Shown here piece after piece: positions 1 through 6,278 of a DNA stretch of 8,889 nt (position 1 is the first letter of the stretch; each line of letters opens with the position of its first letter). The stretch spans positions 1 through 8,889 of the forward strand of contig DCHD01000041.1 of NCBI GenBank assembly GCA_002315565.1. Reading direction: 5' to 3'. This DNA comes from Solobacterium sp. UBA1761. GTDB lineage: Bacteria > Bacillota_I > Bacilli_A > Erysipelotrichales > Erysipelotrichaceae. The notes under the pieces are model-generated. The model saw only the letters and a program-made list of their open reading frames with translations. It did not search any database and was not told the DNA's origin. Both the position numbers and the translations under genes were made by a program.

Positions 1-715
1 CTTTCTTTTGTGAAAGTAGTGCAATGTTGTACCCTCTTTCACACAGATAATCGGCAGATGCATCATGTTTTTCAAAACAGCATTCCTTTAGGTCAACTTC
101 CTTTTCGACCAACGCCTTCACATGCAAATCAAAACCCATCTTTTTCATTGTGGATTTTATACTAAACAACAGGTATTTATTATACAGATTCCTGTCAGCT
201 TCTATTTTCGCAAAATCTTCCTGATTTACATATATCAATAAATCCATATCATCTGGTTCTTCTTTATCCTCGATATATGAGCCTCCAATCATAACCTTTG
301 AAATTCTTATATACCGACGGATTATCGAAATTAATTGGGCAAAATCATTATAGAGTTTAAGACGTCTATCGTTTGTTGCGAATCTTTCCTTAAATTCTTT
401 CAGTAAAATCTTTCTTGGAAGATCTTCTAAATAACATTTACGTTTACAGGCAATTATTCGATAATCCCCTTTCAAAAGCAAGTCATAATAGCCATGCTGA
501 AAACATGGATAATTCAATTTATAATCCTCAATATTAACTGTTTCATCTCCATCAAGCGCAATAGCCAAATGGATATTGTTTCTCTTTACATCGTTAAAAC
601 GTTTGATGTTCTCTTCGTTATATTGAATTTCAGAAATAAATAAAACAATATCGGAATCATTTTCCCATATATATTGAATATCTAAAAATGAAAGTTCATT
701 GAGTACTGACAGCAT
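1..715 (-). CDS. Nucleotidyltransferase-fold protein (DUF6932-like), 3' end outside window
   Basis: The frame is open for 238 codons from an ATG at 715 and runs off the left edge, so the C-terminus is missing. Residues 1 to about 105 match nothing I recognise. From about residue 107 the text resembles the DUF6932 family: RFATNDRRLKL at 111-121, then a nucleotidyltransferase core with GGS at 144-146 and DDMDLLIY at 155-162. D156 and D158 fit the metal-binding pair, and D196 in FDLHV could be the third carboxylate, so the core looks catalytically intact. The gene starts 3 bases after the stop of the small peptide gene upstream, in the same frame, with no good Shine-Dalgarno sequence, which suggests translational coupling. 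The substrate is unknown; this fold includes tRNA, antibiotic and protein nucleotidyltransferases and toxin-antitoxin members. The fold is fairly sure, the role is not. Confidence 0.75.
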   Translation of the reverse strand, partial: MLSVLNELSFLDIQYIWENDSDIVLFISEIQYNEENIKRFNDVKRNNIHLAIALDGDETVNIEDYKLNYPCFQHGYYDLLLKGDYRIIACKRKCYLEDLPRKILLKEFKERFATNDRRLKLYNDFAQLISIIRRYIRISKVMIGGSYIEDKEEPDDMDLLIYVNQEDFAKIEADRNLYNKYLLFSIKSTMKKMGFDLHVKALVEKEVDLKECCFEKHDASADYLCERGYNIALLSQKK

Positions 716-718
716 TCT

Positions 719-916
719 TTATAAACTATCGGTATCAACGGTAAACTCATTACCGCAAGTGTTACATTTATATTTTGCTCTAGCATAAGTTGATGCCACT
801 AAAGTAAGATCTGTAGAATCACATGACGTACACTTTATGGTGCCACCACCACGATCGCAAATTCCACCACTTACATTTTCCAATTCTTCTTCAGCCAGTT
901 CTTTCTTTTCTGACAT
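719..916 (-). CDS. Small peptide with double-glycine leader and zinc-ribbon-like core
   Basis: This encodes 65 residues from the ATG at 916. That start is preferred over the in-frame ATG at 940 because GGAG (927-930) lies 10 bases upstream of 916, and because a leader beginning MSEKKEL is typical. Residues 1-18 (MSEKKELAEEELENVSGG) look like a bacteriocin or RiPP double-glycine leader, acidic and helical, ending in VSGG, normally cut after GG by a C39-peptidase ABC exporter. The remaining 47 residues carry CTSC and CNTC pairs about 20 residues apart, followed by GNEF, a layout typical of a zinc ribbon rather than of a lanthipeptide. No modification enzyme or exporter gene lies in the window; the next gene is a nucleotidyltransferase-fold protein. 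It could be a zinc-binding secreted peptide, a RiPP precursor, or a small cytoplasmic zinc ribbon with a chance GG. The gene itself looks real; its function is unknown. Confidence 0.75.
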   Translation of the reverse strand: MSEKKELAEEELENVSGGICDRGGGTIKCTSCDSTDLTLVASTYARAKYKCNTCGNEFTVDTDSL

Positions 917-939
917 AACCTTTTTTCTCCTTTTAATCA

Positions 940-968
940 TTTATATTGTTGCAAACCATTAATTACAA
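940..968 (-). promoter_or_regulatory. Candidate promoter of the small peptide/nucleotidyltransferase unit
   Basis: Read on the minus strand, TTGTAA (963-968) and TATAAA (940-945) are separated by exactly 17 bases. Transcription would begin near 933, just upstream of the GGAG at 927-930. The untranslated leader would then be only about 17 bases, and the ATG at 940 would lie outside the transcript, which independently favours the ATG at 916. The -35 box matches the consensus at four of six positions, so this is a motif-based call only. Confidence 0.4.
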
Positions 969-1114
969 AATCGTTACAAACACGGCAATTAATTCATACT
1001 ATTATTTTAAAAGATAGACTTTGTTTTTCATAGCAAAGAGAGACTGCAATATATCCAGATTGTGGCATCTTTATTTTTTAAACTTGTAAAACACATTAAA
1101 ATGTTTCTGACTTT

Positions 1115-1624
1115 TCATTTTCCCTCAAAAACACTTCTTTTATCTAACTCGTTTACTAACCAGTAACCAATAAGCACACTGATAACTTCTGATACCATAA
1201 TCTCCAGGGCAAAGATAACAAAGCCATAGAACATGTTGTCTTTCATAAGTACTAAAGTCATTTCCATGCCGATAATAATTCCATTGACAAGTACAATACA
1301 CAACATACTGAGCCATGGTATTTTTTTATAACGGACATTACGGAAACGATATGCCAGATATACTGCGATTGCTGTAGCAATTGTGCCAACGACACTGTCA
1401 ATAAGCCCCAGCACATTGAGACCCTGCATAGCACCAATCAGATTTGTGAGAAAGCATCCCAGTATTACACCATATCCACCTGCCGGATAGACAAGCACAA
1501 TCATATTGAGTGCTTCAGCAAGTCTTATCTGAATACCGGCATAACTAAGTGGTGCCATCAAAAGCGAAATCGCTGTATAGATCGCCCCGATAAGGCAGAT
1601 CATTATCATTCTTTTAGTTTTCAA
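1115..1624 (-). CDS. queT: QueT family queuosine-precursor transporter (ECF S component)
   Basis: This is a 169-residue integral membrane protein of the QueT (DUF988) family, the substrate-binding component of an energy-coupling-factor transporter thought to import preQ1 or a related queuosine precursor. It would need the shared EcfAAT module encoded elsewhere. Family hallmarks are IQIRLAEALN at 31-40, GCFLTNLIGA at 56-65 and GLIDSVVGTIAT at 73-84. Hydrophobic segments fall around 6-28, 40-62, 73-92, 103-126 and 132-157. The start codon is TTG at 1624-1622, supported by AAGGAG (1631-1636) six bases upstream; the ATG at 1609 is too far from it. It is the last gene of the minus-strand operon, 51 bases after the GyrI-like gene. 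A preQ1-I riboswitch occupies that gap and overlaps its Shine-Dalgarno sequence, which strongly supports the substrate assignment and predicts repression when preQ1 is plentiful. Confidence 0.93.
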   Translation of the reverse strand: MKTKRMIMICLIGAIYTAISLLMAPLSYAGIQIRLAEALNMIVLVYPAGGYGVILGCFLTNLIGAMQGLNVLGLIDSVVGTIATAIAVYLAYRFRNVRYKKIPWLSMLCIVLVNGIIIGMEMTLVLMKDNMFYGFVIFALEIMVSEVISVLIGYWLVNELDKRSVFEGK

Positions 1625-1630
1625 AATATT

Positions 1631-1670
1631 CTCCTTGTTTTGTTTAGCGTCGGGTAATTGCGACCGACGT
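1631..1670 (-). promoter_or_regulatory. preQ1-I riboswitch controlling queT translation
   Basis: On the minus strand, CGTCGG (1669-1664) pairs with CCGACG (1653-1648) in a six-base-pair P1 stem. The stem closes a ten-base loop TCGCAATTAC, followed by an A-rich tail CTAAACAAAACAAGGAG. From memory this is nearly the Thermoanaerobacter tengcongensis preQ1 aptamer, whose loop is UCGCAGUAAC and whose tail is UUAACAAAACAAGG. The loop's last C (1654) sits where that aptamer's ligand-pairing cytosine (C15) is. The tail both forms the pseudoknot and contains the Shine-Dalgarno sequence, so ligand binding should hide the ribosome site. There is no U-run and no terminator hairpin, so control is most likely translational. 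It starts 5 bases after the upstream stop codon and lies 6 bases from the TTG start of queT. Confidence 0.95.
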
Positions 1671-1675
1671 ACTGC

Positions 1676-2308
1676 TTAAATCTTTTTTATTGGATGTCTA
1701 ATGACAGTCTTAAGTTTATCACGGGCAACCTTTCTTGCGTCACTCAGATAAATCTCATGGTGATATCTTTCAGCGGTTATGTCAGTAACATAGCCGTTCT
1801 CATCAAGATAATCATCCATGATCTTTACTGTGGCAGGCTCATCGTCAAAGTCACCATGATGCATAATCTGTACACAGAGGCCCTCTTCGTATGTCAGGAA
1901 TTCAGCCTTAGAGCAGTCAAGACCTTTCTTGCGTTCTGCTTCTTCTTTTGCCCATTCAAATTCTTCTTCAGTTACAAACTCAGGAAGTCTGATCAAAGAT
2001 ATCCATTTGTAGGTCTGTTTTGATGAATAATCAATTCCATCGATGCCATCCTGCCACCAGAATCCTTCCAGTGGTGGTACAACATAGTCAAAGTAACCAT
2101 CAATTCTGTGATTACCCATCTTTGACATCTTGATGGTATAGGCAAGTGCATACATCACAGCCATTGCCAGCTGATATTCGCCACCTTCTTCATTAGGATT
2201 TCCTTTACCCCTTATTGCGATGAAGTTCATCTTTGGAACAGTTACTATCTCCGGTTTATCTTTAGGAAGATAGAATTCCTTGTATTCTTTTTTGTAGTCA
2301 AATGCCAT
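1676..2308 (-). CDS. GyrI-like small-molecule-binding domain protein (COG4832 type)
   Basis: This is a 210-residue cytoplasmic protein of the GyrI-like superfamily, the stand-alone small-molecule-binding domain with no DNA-binding part. Recognisable family segments are VPKMNFIAIRGKGNPNE at 24-40, YVVPPLEGFWW at 75-85, YEEGLCVQIMHHGDFDDEP at 140-158 and HHEIYLSDARKV at 183-194. Length is normal for the family. Some stand-alone GyrI-like proteins are known to hydrolyse cyclopropanoid DNA-alkylating natural products, so detoxification or drug binding is the best general guess; the ligand here is unknown. Its ATG overlaps the stop of the esterase gene upstream by one base (TAATG at 2308), so the two are probably translationally coupled. 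The queT riboswitch begins 5 bases after its stop. Confidence 0.88.
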   Translation of the reverse strand: MAFDYKKEYKEFYLPKDKPEIVTVPKMNFIAIRGKGNPNEEGGEYQLAMAVMYALAYTIKMSKMGNHRIDGYFDYVVPPLEGFWWQDGIDGIDYSSKQTYKWISLIRLPEFVTEEEFEWAKEEAERKKGLDCSKAEFLTYEEGLCVQIMHHGDFDDEPATVKIMDDYLDENGYVTDITAERYHHEIYLSDARKVARDKLKTVIRHPIKKI

Positions 2309-2889
2309 TACTGTTCCCCTTTTAATATGTAGTCAATTCCTTTAAGCAGTCTTTGTTTTGCCATAAAGAAATGATTACCCTCATTGTATTCAAAGAACAC
2401 TGTATTGTTCTTTTCTAACATTCTACATACTTCTTCTGTTTTATCACCTACCGTTTTCATCAGCTGGTGTTTCGTATTGGCTTCTTTGTTTCCCAAAGAA
2501 AGATAGATTCTTCTTTTACTGATGGGAATATTATTGAGATATTCAACAAGGCCCGGATACCATAATGAACCGGATACTGAAGCACAGGATTTGACCTTAT
2601 CGGTTTTCGTCATTAGATACAGCGCCATCAGCCCACCAAGTGAATAACCGGCTACATAGAATTCATCTTCTATGGTACTGTTCAGTAATTCATTAATTGT
2701 GATATCACCTTCACCGGTAAACCTGTCATAAGGCCATGGGGAAAAGTATCTGTTCCAGTCAACATCCTTAAAACTGATAAGACAGATATTATCGCAGTTT
2801 ATTTCACTTATGAGATTTTCATCATAATCAGCAAAGACCACCAGTGTTCTGTATGGTCCTTTACCTTTGTACTGTTTAATCAGTTCCAT
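2308..2889 (-). CDS. Alpha/beta-hydrolase fold esterase
   Basis: A 193-residue alpha/beta-hydrolase with no signal peptide, so probably cytoplasmic. The nucleophile elbow GYSLGG is at 81-86, with Ser83 as nucleophile. The probable catalytic histidine is His173 in NEGNHFF, and Glu136 in SLGNKEANTK is a plausible acid, an arrangement like small serine esterases of the esterase D/IroE kind. The protein is short, with a minimal or absent lid. The PYDRFTGEGD segment (53-62) precedes the helix before the nucleophile. It lies between a PAP2 phosphatase (one-base TAATG overlap at 2889) and the GyrI-like gene (same overlap at 2308). The substrate cannot be told from the sequence; a small ester from a foreign compound or acyl sugar would fit the neighbours, but that is a guess. 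Confidence 0.85.
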   Translation of the reverse strand: MELIKQYKGKGPYRTLVVFADYDENLISEINCDNICLISFKDVDWNRYFSPWPYDRFTGEGDITINELLNSTIEDEFYVAGYSLGGLMALYLMTKTDKVKSCASVSGSLWYPGLVEYLNNIPISKRRIYLSLGNKEANTKHQLMKTVGDKTEEVCRMLEKNNTVFFEYNEGNHFFMAKQRLLKGIDYILKGEQ

Positions 2890-3401
2890 TATTCTTTTAT
2901 TCTGTTTATAAGTTTGACAACGACAAAGGCAATGAATGCACCAAGTACAAATCCAAGTAAAACATCACTTGGATAATGAACAAAGAAGTACATTCTGCTT
3001 AAACCAACTAGTAGTGCAAAAACAAGGCACAGAATACCAGCTTTCCTGCGATTCATAAATACAGCCGTTGCTGTAGCAACTGCCAGCATGGAATGTACTG
3101 ATGGGCAGGAGAATGAACTTGGTCTTTTTACCAGCAGTTCAACCGTTTCATCAACCATACATGGACGAGGTCTTGCAATGAGATCTTTAAGGATACCATC
3201 ACCGATAAAGTACGCCAGGAAATAAGATATCAGCATACCTGCCCCCATTTTCCTGGTCTTAGGGAATATGAAGGCGATTAATGAAAGCCATACCCAGAAC
3301 TGTCCTTTATCACCTACTATGTCGTTAAAAATAAAGACAATAATTCTATCAAGTTCAGTATTGTGCAGAGATTGAATCCAATAAAGAATATTCATTTCCA
3401 T
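2889..3401 (-). CDS. PAP2-family membrane phosphatase
   Basis: A 170-residue polytopic membrane protein with all three parts of the PAP2 signature: KDLIARPRP at 72-80 (K-x6-RP), CPSVHS at 99-104 (Val replaces the usual Gly of PSGH), and SRMYFFVHYPSD at 135-146 (SR-x5-H-x3-D). His103, His142 and Asp146 are the expected catalytic residues. Hydrophobic stretches around 18-28, 35-47, 53-70, 104-115, 121-134 and 147-163 fit the six-helix topology. Members dephosphorylate lipid phosphates such as undecaprenyl pyrophosphate, phosphatidic acid or phosphatidylglycerol phosphate at the outer membrane face. Undecaprenyl pyrophosphate is a reasonable guess beside murQ, but nothing here proves it. The start may be the ATG at 3401 or the one at 3395; an AGGA sits just before both, within the yaaA stop region. 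Confidence 0.92.
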   Translation of the reverse strand: MEMNILYWIQSLHNTELDRIIVFIFNDIVGDKGQFWVWLSLIAFIFPKTRKMGAGMLISYFLAYFIGDGILKDLIARPRPCMVDETVELLVKRPSSFSCPSVHSMLAVATATAVFMNRRKAGILCLVFALLVGLSRMYFFVHYPSDVLLGFVLGAFIAFVVVKLINRIKE

Positions 3402-3404
3402 ATC

Positions 3405-4124
3405 CTAACCCTCTTTTCTGAATACAAGTTTATTCGTTTTTGATGAAGAACTGTCATACCGGTAGCCATTCCAGTTAAATGACTTGAGTGTTTCAGTATC
3501 TTCAACTTCATTTACTATCATATACCTTAACATCTGGCCACGGGCCTTCTTCATATTGGAAGAAATACGTTTTTCTTTTCCGTCAATCATTTCAATAAAA
3601 TCCATATCAATAAACACATCATCTTCCTTAAGATTGCTTCTGATACATCTGGCATATTCTTCACTTGCCAGATTGATTATCAGTTTATCGTTTATGGAAT
3701 CATATATATCTTTTGACCAGAACTGATAAAGGTTTTCACCTTCCACCTTCATCTTTGAAGCCATCTCCAGGCGGTATTTCCTTATCCCGTCAGCAGGTCT
3801 TAGTACACCATAGAAAGCCGAAAGAATAAGAAGATGTTTATTGATATACTCATCATTTCTTACATCAGCAAACTGTCTGTACACCACTCCACTGTAGGCG
3901 TTGATTGCCTTTGTCAGATTATTATACAAATCAATGCTGTCCAGTTCTTTTAAATATTCATCAGTCTTTTCCTTTGACATATCCCAGATAAGAGAAAGTT
4001 CATCGAGAGACAGTTTCTTCATTTCTTTTAAAAGTTTCTTAGTTTTTTCAATCAATAAAGGAAGACTTTTAATTTCTTCCTTTGATTCATTCATGGTTTT
4101 GGCTGATGAAATGATTATCTTCAT
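3405..4124 (-). CDS. yaaA: Peroxide stress protein YaaA
   Basis: A 239-residue cytoplasmic protein of the YaaA/DUF328 (UPF0246) family. Its Escherichia coli member limits free iron and DNA damage under hydrogen peroxide stress; the biochemical mechanism is a DNA-binding fold rather than a defined reaction. Family blocks are SSAKTMN at 6-12, AYSGVVYRQ at 76-84, LSAFYGVLRPADGIRKYRLE at 101-120, LYQFW at 132-136, NLASEEYAR at 151-159 and KKARGQMLRYM at 192-202. It is slightly shorter than the roughly 258-residue E. coli protein. Its ATG shares one base with the bcp stop (TAATG at 4124), so a thiol peroxidase and a peroxide-stress protein are translated together, which supports both assignments. 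The PAP2 gene follows after 3 bases. Confidence 0.95.
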   Translation of the reverse strand: MKIIISSAKTMNESKEEIKSLPLLIEKTKKLLKEMKKLSLDELSLIWDMSKEKTDEYLKELDSIDLYNNLTKAINAYSGVVYRQFADVRNDEYINKHLLILSAFYGVLRPADGIRKYRLEMASKMKVEGENLYQFWSKDIYDSINDKLIINLASEEYARCIRSNLKEDDVFIDMDFIEMIDGKEKRISSNMKKARGQMLRYMIVNEVEDTETLKSFNWNGYRYDSSSSKTNKLVFRKEG

Positions 4125-4579
4125 TATCCGACTACTTTCAGCATGTCCAGTGCATCCTGCTTGGCCTTGACTTTGTCAGATGCAAAAACGATATTTCCCT
4201 CTTCATCAATCAGATAGGTAGTTCTTACAGCACCCATATATTTACGGCCATAGAGGCTTTTTTCTTTCCAGACATCATAATCAGTAAGAGCCTTAACTTC
4301 TTCATCTGAAAGAAGTGTAAACTTCAGATTATAGTTTTCTTCAAACTTCTTGTGCGACTTAACTGAATCTTTTGAAATACCGACTACTTCAATACCAAGA
4401 TTTCTGAACATCATAATATTTTCGGTATAGTTACAGGCCTGCATAGAACAGCCTGAGGTATTGTCTTTTGGATAGAAATAAAGAATCAGTTTCTTTCCTT
4501 TATATTCACTTAATGTATGAATTACACCATTCTGATCAGGCAGTGTAAATTCAGGTGCTTTTGTTCCAACTTTTAACAT
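4124..4579 (-). CDS. bcp: Thioredoxin-dependent thiol peroxidase (Bcp/PrxQ)
   Basis: A 151-residue peroxiredoxin of the Bcp/PrxQ class, which reduces hydrogen peroxide and organic hydroperoxides with electrons from thioredoxin in the cytoplasm. The active-site block YPKDNTSGCSMQAC runs from 36 to 49. Pro37, Thr41 and Cys44 form the PxxxTxxC signature, with Cys44 the peroxidatic residue. Cys49 is in the position of the resolving cysteine typical of this subfamily. Arg119 in GAVRTTYLID is the expected active-site arginine. Length is normal. A Shine-Dalgarno GGAG (4586-4589) overlaps the murQ stop codon and lies 6 bases before the ATG, so murQ and bcp are almost certainly on one transcript. The downstream yaaA overlaps it by one base. 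Confidence 0.97.
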   Translation of the reverse strand: MLKVGTKAPEFTLPDQNGVIHTLSEYKGKKLILYFYPKDNTSGCSMQACNYTENIMMFRNLGIEVVGISKDSVKSHKKFEENYNLKFTLLSDEEVKALTDYDVWKEKSLYGRKYMGAVRTTYLIDEEGNIVFASDKVKAKQDALDMLKVVG

Positions 4580-4587
4580 ATTTTCTC

Positions 4588-5505
4588 CTATTCAATACCC
4601 AGTGTCAGTAATGCCTCTCTCATTCTGCCGTTGTGTTTCTTAAGCAGTGCTTCTGCATCTTCTCTATTCAGACCTGATTTGATCATGCAGATAGTAATCT
4701 TGGCATTTTGATCATTGGCATCATATACTTCTTTGACTGCTTCTTCAGATACTTTGCATTCTTCAGCAATCATTCTTATTACACGGTAATAAGTCTTTAA
4801 AGTAGTTGGCTTCTTTCCTTCAGATACCAGCAGGTTCTTATAGGTATGGCCAAGTCTGATAAAGGCAGTTGTAGATACAAGATTAAGTACCAGTTTTTCA
4901 GCCGTTCCGGCCTTCATTCTGGTTGAACCGAGCACTACTTCCGGTCCGGTTACTATTTCAACAGGATAGTCAGCAATCTTGGACATTTCTGTATCAGAAG
5001 CACAGACGATAGAACCGACAACAGCACCAAGCTCTTTGGCGTATTCCATAGCCTTTTTGGCATATGGTGTACGTCCTGAAGCTGCTACACCAATCAGCAT
5101 ATCCTTCTTGTTGAAGTCATAAGCCTGCAGGTCTTTGATTCCTTCATCTTCATGGTCTTCAGCAAACTCTTTTGCTCTGCGCATTGCAGGAAGACCACCG
5201 GCCATAATACCTACTACCAGTTCATCTGGGATGCCATATGTTGGCACAAGTTCAGCAGCATCGATAAATCCCAGTCTTCCACTTGTTCCGGCACCGATAT
5301 AGAACACTCTTCCGCCATTCTGGATAGTTCTGACATAGGCATCAGTAAGTGCGGTTATCTCTTTTTTCTTTTCAGCAATCTTCAACGCAACAGTCTGATC
5401 TTCTCTGTTAATTACATCGACAATCTCTTCGGTAGACATCAGGTCGATGTTTACTGTTTCCATGTTTCTTTTTTCTGTTTCAAGTCTTGCAAGATCTTCT
5501 CTCAT
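4588..5505 (-). CDS. murQ: N-acetylmuramic acid 6-phosphate etherase MurQ
   Basis: A 305-residue SIS-domain lyase that cleaves the D-lactyl ether of N-acetylmuramic acid 6-phosphate to N-acetylglucosamine 6-phosphate and D-lactate, the key step in recovering cell-wall muramic acid. The N-terminal LETEKRN is at 8-14. The sugar-phosphate loop GAGTSGRLGFIDAAE spans 71-85, and the family signature STRMKAGTAEKLVLN spans 194-208. Glu85 and Glu116 have the same 31-residue spacing as the catalytic pair Glu83/Glu114 of the E. coli enzyme, so it should be active. The C-terminal 245-305 is the small helical domain usual for MurQ. An AAAGGGGA ribosome site overlaps the mgtC stop, 12 bases upstream. No murP transporter, murR regulator or muramidase lies nearby, so the substrate must arrive by a route encoded elsewhere. 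Confidence 0.97.
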   Translation of the reverse strand: MREDLARLETEKRNMETVNIDLMSTEEIVDVINREDQTVALKIAEKKKEITALTDAYVRTIQNGGRVFYIGAGTSGRLGFIDAAELVPTYGIPDELVVGIMAGGLPAMRRAKEFAEDHEDEGIKDLQAYDFNKKDMLIGVAASGRTPYAKKAMEYAKELGAVVGSIVCASDTEMSKIADYPVEIVTGPEVVLGSTRMKAGTAEKLVLNLVSTTAFIRLGHTYKNLLVSEGKKPTTLKTYYRVIRMIAEECKVSEEAVKEVYDANDQNAKITICMIKSGLNREDAEALLKKHNGRMREALLTLGIE

Positions 5506-5516
5506 TTTTGTCCCCT

Positions 5517-6227
5517 TTAGATTACATTCTGTATCTTTACAGATATTACATTTTTCACATCGGCAAGATGTGACATAACAGCCTTAAGCTCATCATTGTC
5601 TTTAAAGATAATGGCATAACGGCTGGTACAGTGTTTGACCTCATTTTCTTTCTGGTAAGAAACTGATGAATCATTTACTTTGATACTGTCTTTTAAAAGA
5701 CATTCTTCAATAGCTTTTGCGGTATTTCCATCATCGATATATTCAACTTCAATAACTCTTGATAGACTGGTCTTTTCACCTATTCTCATTACCTCAAGTA
5801 CAAGTACAACAATTACTGCTGATATCAGGGCAATTATTCCATATCCCATACCGGATACAAGTCCAAGACATGCAGTACACCATAAAGATGCTGCTGTTGT
5901 TAAACCGACAATTCTGTTTTTTGCCATCATGATGGTACCAGCACCGATAAAACCGATACCGGAAATAACACCTACTGTAAGTCTACCTACAGATACATTT
6001 ATTGCAGAATTGGCAAATGAAGATACTTCATATACCATCTGCTGTTCAACCATGGCAATAAGTCCAGCCGCCATACATACCAGCATGTGGGTTCTAAGCC
6101 CTGCAGGTCTGTTCTTTCTTTCTCTTTCAAAACCGATGATTCCACCAATCAGAACAGCAATTCCAACCCTTGTAATTACCTGAATAATGGTGATTTTTTC
6201 ACCGAATGCACTTAATAATATGTTCAT
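5517..6227 (-). CDS. MgtC/SapB family membrane protein
   Basis: A 236-residue protein with the MgtC/SapB membrane domain followed by a soluble ACT-like domain. Signature blocks are GGIIGFERERKNRPAGLRTH at 28-47, GIGFIGAGTIM at 90-100 and GLTTAASLW at 108-116. Hydrophobic segments at about 14-33, 48-62, 83-101, 108-124 and 128-146 give a five-helix bundle; residues 155-236 are the cytoplasmic tail. MgtC proteins help cells at low magnesium and inhibit the F-type ATP synthase in some pathogens, but most Gram-positive members have no assigned role and I do not claim one here. It is the first gene of the minus-strand operon, with a weak GAGAG ribosome site (6237-6241) and a promoter candidate just upstream. 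murQ follows after 11 bases. No magnesium-sensing leader fits in the short upstream region. Confidence 0.93.
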   Translation of the reverse strand: MNILLSAFGEKITIIQVITRVGIAVLIGGIIGFERERKNRPAGLRTHMLVCMAAGLIAMVEQQMVYEVSSFANSAINVSVGRLTVGVISGIGFIGAGTIMMAKNRIVGLTTAASLWCTACLGLVSGMGYGIIALISAVIVVLVLEVMRIGEKTSLSRVIEVEYIDDGNTAKAIEECLLKDSIKVNDSSVSYQKENEVKHCTSRYAIIFKDNDELKAVMSHLADVKNVISVKIQNVI

Positions 6228-6243
6228 AATTGTCTACTCTCTT

Positions 6244-6272
6244 TTCTTAATTATATTTAATAATGCTATATT
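6244..6272 (+). promoter_or_regulatory. Candidate promoter of the SIS/ceramidase-like unit
   Basis: An extended -10 element TGCTATATT (6264-6272) lies 29 bases before the ATG at 6301. A poor -35 (TTCTTA, 6244-6249) is 17 bases upstream of its core, which is tolerable with an extended -10. Another reading is TTGTCT (6230-6235) with TATATT (6252-6257) at 16 bases. Either way the plus promoter overlaps the minus-strand promoter in the same gap. The downstream leader holds AAGGAG at 6287-6292. Confidence 0.42.
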
Positions 6273-6278
6273 TATAAA
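6250..6278 (-). promoter_or_regulatory. Candidate promoter of the mgtC-murQ-...-queT operon
   Basis: On the minus strand a perfect TATAAT (6250-6255) is preceded at 17 bases by TTTATA (6273-6278), which matches the -35 consensus at four of six positions. Transcription would begin near 6243, giving a leader of about 16 bases before the mgtC ATG at 6227. The site lies inside the 73-base divergent gap and overlaps the candidate promoter of the opposite strand. The call rests on motif match and position only. Confidence 0.5.

Noticed and set aside
917..940. Upstream in-frame ATG at 940 (MIKRRKKV...) as start of the small peptide gene
   Set aside because: The GGAG at 927-930 lies inside this extension and serves the ATG at 916; the promoter candidate would place ATG 940 outside the transcript; and the extra basic residues do not fit a GG leader.
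1093..1104. Hairpin ACAT-TAAA-ATGT downstream of queT as a terminator
   Set aside because: The stem has only four base pairs and lacks GC pairs and a clear U-run on the minus strand; too weak to call. Where the operon transcript ends is not visible.
1607..1609. ATG at 1609 as the start of queT
   Set aside because: AAGGAG is 21 bases away from it but 6 bases from the TTG at 1624, and the extra residues MKTKR fit the usual basic N-terminus before the first membrane helix.
1658..2023. Plus-strand open frame of 121 codons opposite the GyrI-like gene
   Set aside because: It lies antisense to a well-recognised family, has cysteine/phenylalanine-rich nonsense composition and no ribosome site.
3484..4170. 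Plus-strand open frames opposite yaaA and bcp (3484-3726, 3901-4170)
   Set aside because: Serine/phenylalanine-rich reverse readings of lysine/glutamate-rich coding DNA, without ribosome sites.
5152..6183. Plus-strand open frames opposite murQ and mgtC (5152-5520, 5680-6183)
   Set aside because: Both are antisense to clearly conserved genes and show no family features; they are composition shadows.
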